A stretch of 8,410 nucleotides of DNA from positions 1 through 8,410 of the forward strand of contig JBDHUJ010000050.1 of NCBI GenBank assembly GCA_039809105.1. Reading direction: 5' to 3'. Made by a program: the position numbers and the translations under genes. This DNA comes from JBDHUJ01 sp039809105 (lineage in GTDB: Bacteria; Patescibacteriota; Saccharimonadia; Saccharimonadales; UBA4665). Shown here piece after piece: positions 5,781 to 8,410 of the stretch; within the stretch, counting starts at the first letter, position 1, and each line of letters starts with the position of its first letter. The notes under the pieces were generated by a model. That model ran no database searches, was not told the DNA's origin, and worked only from the letters and a program-made list of their open reading frames with translations.

Positions 5781-5915
5781 GTCAACGAACGAAGCAGGTT
5801 GGTAGTGTATCCTCCTCCGTGTCGGCCGTGTAGGCGCACCGAGGTCACCAACTCAAGAACAAGGATATTCTCGAAAGAGACGGAAATAGCACAACTAGTT
5901 CCGTATGGAGTTGAC
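5781..5915 (+). ncRNA. Candidate structured 5' leader RNA of rpsB
   Basis: The segment can fold into a closed multi-helix RNA. GTCAAC (5781-5786) pairs with GTTGAC (5910-5915). Inside this, GTTGGT (5798-5803) pairs with ACCAAC (5847-5852). That helix continues as CCTCCGTG (5814-5821) with CACCGAGG (5837-5844), which has one C-C mismatch, and GCC with GGC around a 5-nt loop (5825-5835). TCTC-GAAA-GAGA (5869-5880) is a hairpin with a GNRA tetraloop. CGGAA (5881-5885) pairs with TTCCG (5899-5903). No convincing gene covers it. It matches no RNA family I can recall. A leader that senses S2 or another signal is an inference. Confidence 0.45.
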
Positions 5916-5936
5916 GACAAATCAATTAACAATCTG

Positions 5937-6051
5937 CATGTGTCATGTAACAAAGATGTTGCATGTAACAGATAGCATGTTTTCGGGCTTCGGCTATGAC
6001 ACATGCCATCTGTTACATCTTTGCAACATGAAAATTGCTACATGTCACATG
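5937..6051 (+). promoter_or_regulatory. Long hairpin just upstream of the rpsB ribosome site
   Basis: An inverted repeat of unusual length ends four bases before the Shine-Dalgarno sequence. The outer arms (5937-5952 and 6036-6051) match at 14 of 16 positions. The inner arms (5956-5980 and 6001-6029) pair at 24 of 25 positions, apart from a 4-nt bulge on the 3' side. The loop is 20 nt (5981-6000). In RNA this would be a stable stem of about 41 bp next to the translation start. No U-run follows, so it is not an ordinary terminator. It may be an autoregulatory S2 site, an RNase target or a fixed small mobile element. Confidence 0.65.
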
Positions 6052-6066
6052 ACTTAAGGAGTTCAC

Positions 6067-6789
6067 ATGTCTGTAGACGTAGACATCAAACAACTGCTGG
6101 AAGCCGGTGCCCACTTCGGTCACCAGACCAGCCGCTGGCACCCGAAAATGGGCCAGTACATTCATAGCAAGCGTGGCGGCAGCCACATCATAGACCTGAC
6201 CAAGACGGTCGAAAAGCTCGACGAAGCCCTCAGCTTCCTGTCTGAGACCGCCAGCAAGAACCGTCAGATTCTGTTCGTCGGCACCAAGCGCCAGGCGCAA
6301 GACATCGTCAAACAGCTGGCCGAAGACCTAAAGCAGCCATATGTTACCGAACGCTGGCTCGGCGGCATGCTGACCAACTGGAACACCATTGGCGCGCAGA
6401 TTAAGCACCTGGTCGACCTCGAAAACAAGATGGCGAGCGGCGAACTCGCCGGCAAATACAACAAGCTCGAAATCCAGCGCTTCCAGGAAGAAATCGACAG
6501 CATGAACACCATTTACGGTGGCATAAAGGAACTGAACGCCAAGCCAGGCGCAGTCGTCATCTTCGATATCGTTGCTGACGCGAACGCTGTCAAAGAAGCC
6601 AAGAAGCTCGGTCTGCCCATCGTCGCCCTGGTCGATACCAATGCTGACCCAACCGGCATCAACTACCCAATCCCTTGCAACGACGATGCTATCAAGGCAC
6701 TGCAGCTCGTAGCCGACTACATGAAGCAAGCTGTCGAAGCCGGCAAGGCCAAGGCTACCAAACCCGCCGACAAAACCGAAGAGAAATAG
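6067..6789 (+). CDS. rpsB: Small ribosomal subunit protein S2 (uS2)
   Basis: The 240-residue protein has the usual length of bacterial S2 (E. coli 241). The first signature is LLEAGAHFGHQTSRWHPKM at 10-28. ILFVGTKRQAQ (68-78) and RWLGGMLTNW (96-105) follow. The second signature region, from PGAVVIFDIVADANAVKEA (160-178) through VALVDTNADP (186-195) and INYPIPCNDDAI (198-209), is complete. The C-terminal tail is Lys/Ala-rich, ending DKTEEK. S2 joins late in 30S assembly and helps dock S1 where that protein exists. AAGGAG (6056-6061) lies five bases before the ATG. The leader carries a folded segment and a long hairpin, which suggests post-transcriptional control; S2 represses its own operon in E. 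coli. tsf follows after an 87-bp heptamer-filled spacer. The TAG stop is also the first bases of that array. Confidence 0.97.
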   Translation: MSVDVDIKQLLEAGAHFGHQTSRWHPKMGQYIHSKRGGSHIIDLTKTVEKLDEALSFLSETASKNRQILFVGTKRQAQDIVKQLAEDLKQPYVTERWLGGMLTNWNTIGAQIKHLVDLENKMASGELAGKYNKLEIQRFQEEIDSMNTIYGGIKELNAKPGAVVIFDIVADANAVKEAKKLGLPIVALVDTNADPTGINYPIPCNDDAIKALQLVADYMKQAVEAGKAKATKPADKTEEK

Positions 6790-6856
6790 GGCTTAGGGGC
6801 TAGGGTATAGGGTGTAGCTTGCTAAGCCCTAAGCTCTACGCCCTACACCCTCTAAC
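6787..6856 (+). repeat. Inverted array of telomere-like heptamers in the rpsB-tsf spacer
   Basis: Ten 7-nt units run without interruption: TAGGGCT, TAGGGGC, TAGGGTA, TAGGGTG, TAGCTTG, CTAAGCC, CTAAGCT, CTACGCC, CTACACC and CTCTAAC. The first unit contains the rpsB stop codon. Units 1-4 can pair with units 6-9 through repeated TAGGG/CCCTA helices separated by 2x2 internal loops, capped by a G-CTTG-C tetraloop (6817-6822). The four G-runs in units 1-4, spaced by 3-4 nt, also meet the usual G-quadruplex pattern on the sense strand. The tsf Shine-Dalgarno lies just beyond. A second copy in opposite orientation is at 3984-4053. Confidence 0.85.
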
Positions 6857-6876
6857 ACGACTAAAGGAGAGTACAT

Positions 6877-7470
6877 ATGGCTGTATCCATTGAAGAAGTT
6901 AAACGACTAAAGGACCTGACGGGTGTCGGCCTGACCGACGCTAAAAAAGCGCTCGAAGAAGCCGACGGCGACTTTGACAAAGCCCTGGCAGAAATGCGCA
7001 AAAAGGGCCTGACCAAGGCCGAAAAGCGCGGTGAGCGCGAAGCCCGTGCCGGCGTGGTCGGTACCTATAACCACGATGGCCGTATCGGCGTCGTCGTAGA
7101 AGTGAACTGCGAAACCGACTTCGTCGCCCGCAACGAAATCTTCACCGACCTCGTCAAAGACGTCGCTATGCACGTTGCTGCTAGCAGCCCCGAATACGTC
7201 AGCAGCGACGACATCCCAGCCGAAGCCCGCGAAGCTAAGAAAGTAGAGCTGCTCGCCAGCGACGCGCTCGCCGGCAAACCGGCCGACATGGCCGGCAAAA
7301 TCGTCGACGGCCAGCTCAAAAAGTACTTTGCAGAGCGCTGCCTAAACGACCAGCCGTTCATCAAAAACCCCGACATTACCGTCGGTGAATACGTGAAGGA
7401 ACATGGCGCCCGCCTTGGCGAAAACGTCGTCGTCCGCCGCTTCTCCCGTATCGCTTTAGGTGAAAAATAG
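6877..7470 (+). CDS. tsf: Translation elongation factor Ts
   Basis: The 197-residue protein is the GDP/GTP exchange factor for EF-Tu. Residues 1-40 are the UBA-like domain, with the first signature LTGVGLTDAKKALEEADGD (14-32). The second signature EVNCETDFVARN (75-86) carries the Asp-Phe pair (81-82) that intrudes near the Mg site of EF-Tu. KYFAERCLNDQPFIKN and TVGEYVKE lie toward the C-terminus. It is much shorter than E. coli EF-Ts (283) and close to the Thermus protein (196), which lacks the duplicated core half and works as a dimer; the same is likely here. AAAGGAG (6863-6869) sits seven bases before the ATG. It is the second gene of the rpsB operon and is followed by a strong terminator. 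Nine of its N-terminal codons recur in the remnant at 3934-3960. Confidence 0.97.
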   Translation: MAVSIEEVKRLKDLTGVGLTDAKKALEEADGDFDKALAEMRKKGLTKAEKRGEREARAGVVGTYNHDGRIGVVVEVNCETDFVARNEIFTDLVKDVAMHVAASSPEYVSSDDIPAEAREAKKVELLASDALAGKPADMAGKIVDGQLKKYFAERCLNDQPFIKNPDITVGEYVKEHGARLGENVVVRRFSRIALGEK

Positions 7471-7493
7471 CAAAAAATAGGGAAAGCCAAGCT

Positions 7494-7525
7494 CTAAAAA
7501 AGACCCCATCTGGGGTCTTTTTTAG
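7494..7525. terminator. Bidirectional terminator of the rpsB-tsf operon
   Basis: CTAAAAAAGACCCC (7494-7507) and GGGGTCTTTTTTAG (7512-7525) form a perfect 14-bp stem with a 4-nt loop. A/T tracts on both sides serve either direction. It ends the operon on the plus strand and lies 2 bp beyond the TAA of the convergent minus-strand gene. Confidence 0.9.
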
Positions 7526-7527
7526 TT

Positions 7528-8292
7528 TTAGATAGTGGGCAGGGGCTTTGCTCCGGTCAGCCAAAGTTCCATCGACTGTACATCGGCTTCCTGCAGGGCG
7601 GAATAGTCGGCGCGCTCGATGTCGTCTAGCTCGTAGCCCAGCATCACGTCATCGGCGTACGGGTCAGAATATGTGCCGACTTCTTCATTTATGGTTCTTT
7701 CGTCTTCATATGCTTCAATGTCCTCGGGCATGCCGAATGGTGGTCGGGCTTCTGAGGTTATGTCAGATATACTGCCACTTTCGGCGTCATACCAGGCGCT
7801 AATGGTACGTAGAGGGGTAGCAGCCACCGCATCGACTTCTTCTTGTTCTCCGGTTTCTTCGTTGAACTGGTAGACTGCCGCCGAGAAATCTGTGCGGTTA
7901 GCTGGCGCTTCAAACTGCGTAGCCCCCTGCATAGTGTCATAGAAATGCCCAAAAGGGGCGCCACTATAGAAATCGATTTTCATATATCGCTTAGGGTCGC
8001 CATCGATAGTCACATCGTATCGGGTAATGACCGATGTGCGGTCTCTGGTGTCGTGGTAAAAAGCGGCTTTTACTTCGGAGGTGACGACGTTTTCGTTATA
8101 GGGGTATTTCACATCCAGGGCGCGGGTAATGGTGAGGTTACGGGCGGCTACCTCGCCAGAAGCGAGAATCTGTGCTGAGAGTGGGGCAGTGTCAAGTAAG
8201 AGCGATGCTTGAGCAAAAAGCTCGGTAGCGGCAATTTCGACTTCGGGTGACAATTGGGGTCTGTTCTCAGAATATTCAGGGTTGTGATTCAC
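7528..8292 (-). CDS. Acidic protein of unknown function
   Basis: I do not recognise this 254-residue protein. No signal peptide or transmembrane segment is visible, so it is probably cytoplasmic. Residues 15-60 look helical (EIAATELFAQASLLL). Residues 60-130 alternate in a beta-like pattern (SEVKAAFYHDTRDRTSVITR, then YDVTIDGDPKRYMKIDFYSG). The last third is very rich in Asp and Glu (DIEAYEDERTINEEVG, ELDDIERADY). The reading frame is long and shares a convergent terminator with tsf, so it is likely real. The start is unsure: GTG at 8290-8292 is the only near-5' candidate, yet no Shine-Dalgarno stands at proper distance, and the nearest purine run (AGGGG) is about 18 bases away. It begins 19 bp after the stop of another minus-strand gene, so the two may form an operon. 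Confidence 0.7.
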   Translation of the reverse strand: MNHNPEYSENRPQLSPEVEIAATELFAQASLLLDTAPLSAQILASGEVAARNLTITRALDVKYPYNENVVTSEVKAAFYHDTRDRTSVITRYDVTIDGDPKRYMKIDFYSGAPFGHFYDTMQGATQFEAPANRTDFSAAVYQFNEETGEQEEVDAVAATPLRTISAWYDAESGSISDITSEARPPFGMPEDIEAYEDERTINEEVGTYSDPYADDVMLGYELDDIERADYSALQEADVQSMELWLTGAKPLPTI

Positions 8293-8311
8293 AGGGCAAT
8301 CGCATATGCCC

Positions 8312-8410
8312 CTACATCCCCAGTAGATACTCCATGTATGCTGTACTCCTGCCCGCTTTCTTCAGGCTGGCCTTTATGCCTATCTTCCTCACTTTGTCTC
8401 CCCGGACTAC
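8312..8410 (-). CDS. 3' end of an unidentified basic protein gene (partial)
   Basis: An open frame on the minus strand enters from the right edge and stops at TAG (8312-8314). It gives 32 residues that are strongly basic (GDKVRKIGIKASLKKAGRST, then AYMEYLLGM). The composition suggests a nucleic-acid-binding or ribosome-associated tail, but I cannot name a family. It lies 19 bp upstream of the acidic protein gene on the same strand, close enough for cotranscription. The call rests only on the open frame and its spacing. Confidence 0.45.
   Translation of the reverse strand, partial: VVRGDKVRKIGIKASLKKAGRSTAYMEYLLGM

Noticed and set aside
5781..5915. SRP RNA, tmRNA or RNase P RNA
   Set aside because: Only a chance GAAGCAG resembles the SRP core, and the conserved motifs of all three RNAs are missing.
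6787..6856. CRISPR array or ordinary tandem repeat
   Set aside because: Units are only 7 nt without spacers and reverse polarity in the middle, so it is an inverted heptamer array.
7065..7490. A 141-codon minus-strand open frame opposite tsf
   Set aside because: It is a shadow of the strongly conserved tsf coding sequence, with no start signal of its own.

Overview
The window reads like chromosomal DNA of a Candidate Phyla Radiation bacterium, most likely a member of the Saccharibacteria (TM7). That placement is an inference. It rests on a short, Thermus-length EF-Ts, dense coding with many short surface-type genes, and two proteins that open with an MARLPxPGSDDGQWG module, which I associate from memory with Saccharibacteria. 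The standard code fits every frame. All visible stops are TAA or TAG, and no gene needs a recoded TGA.

Positions 1-3940 form a cluster of phage-tail-fibre-like or adhesin-like genes. After the tail of an unidentified gene comes a fibre gene broken by an in-frame TAA (195-881). A LamG/concanavalin-like protein (886-1566) follows 4 bp later. A convergent small fibre-knob protein (1642-2127, minus) shares a bidirectional terminator with it. A 213-bp element with 24-bp terminal inverted repeats (2200-2412) lies in the gap before a 436-residue modular fibre protein (2580-3890). These proteins share shaft modules but end in different heads (CBM5/12-like, LamG-like, tail-fibre knob). This suggests a set of surface-recognition proteins, possibly for the host cell.

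Positions 3934-5664 hold a decayed second copy of an rpsB/tsf junction on the minus strand. Beyond it is a 525-residue membrane-anchored surface protein with a signal peptide, Ala-Pro hinge, beta domains, one transmembrane helix and a cytoplasmic tail. Its gene is transcribed away from rpsB.

Positions 5746-7525 are the rpsB-tsf operon (ribosomal protein S2 and elongation factor Ts). It has an extended -10 promoter, a leader of about 285 nt containing a candidate folded RNA and a hairpin with arms of about 41 bp, and an rpsB-tsf spacer built entirely of telomere-like heptamers in an inverted array. A strong bidirectional terminator ends the operon. The same spacer is carried by the decayed copy at 3984-4053 in opposite orientation. 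Positions 7528-8410 hold an acidic protein of unknown function and the end of another gene, both on the minus strand.

The features most worth a second look are the duplicated rpsB/tsf junction with its inverted heptamer array and G-quadruplex-capable strand, the two-part structured leader of rpsB, the nonsense codon in the first fibre gene, and the 213-bp inverted-repeat element.
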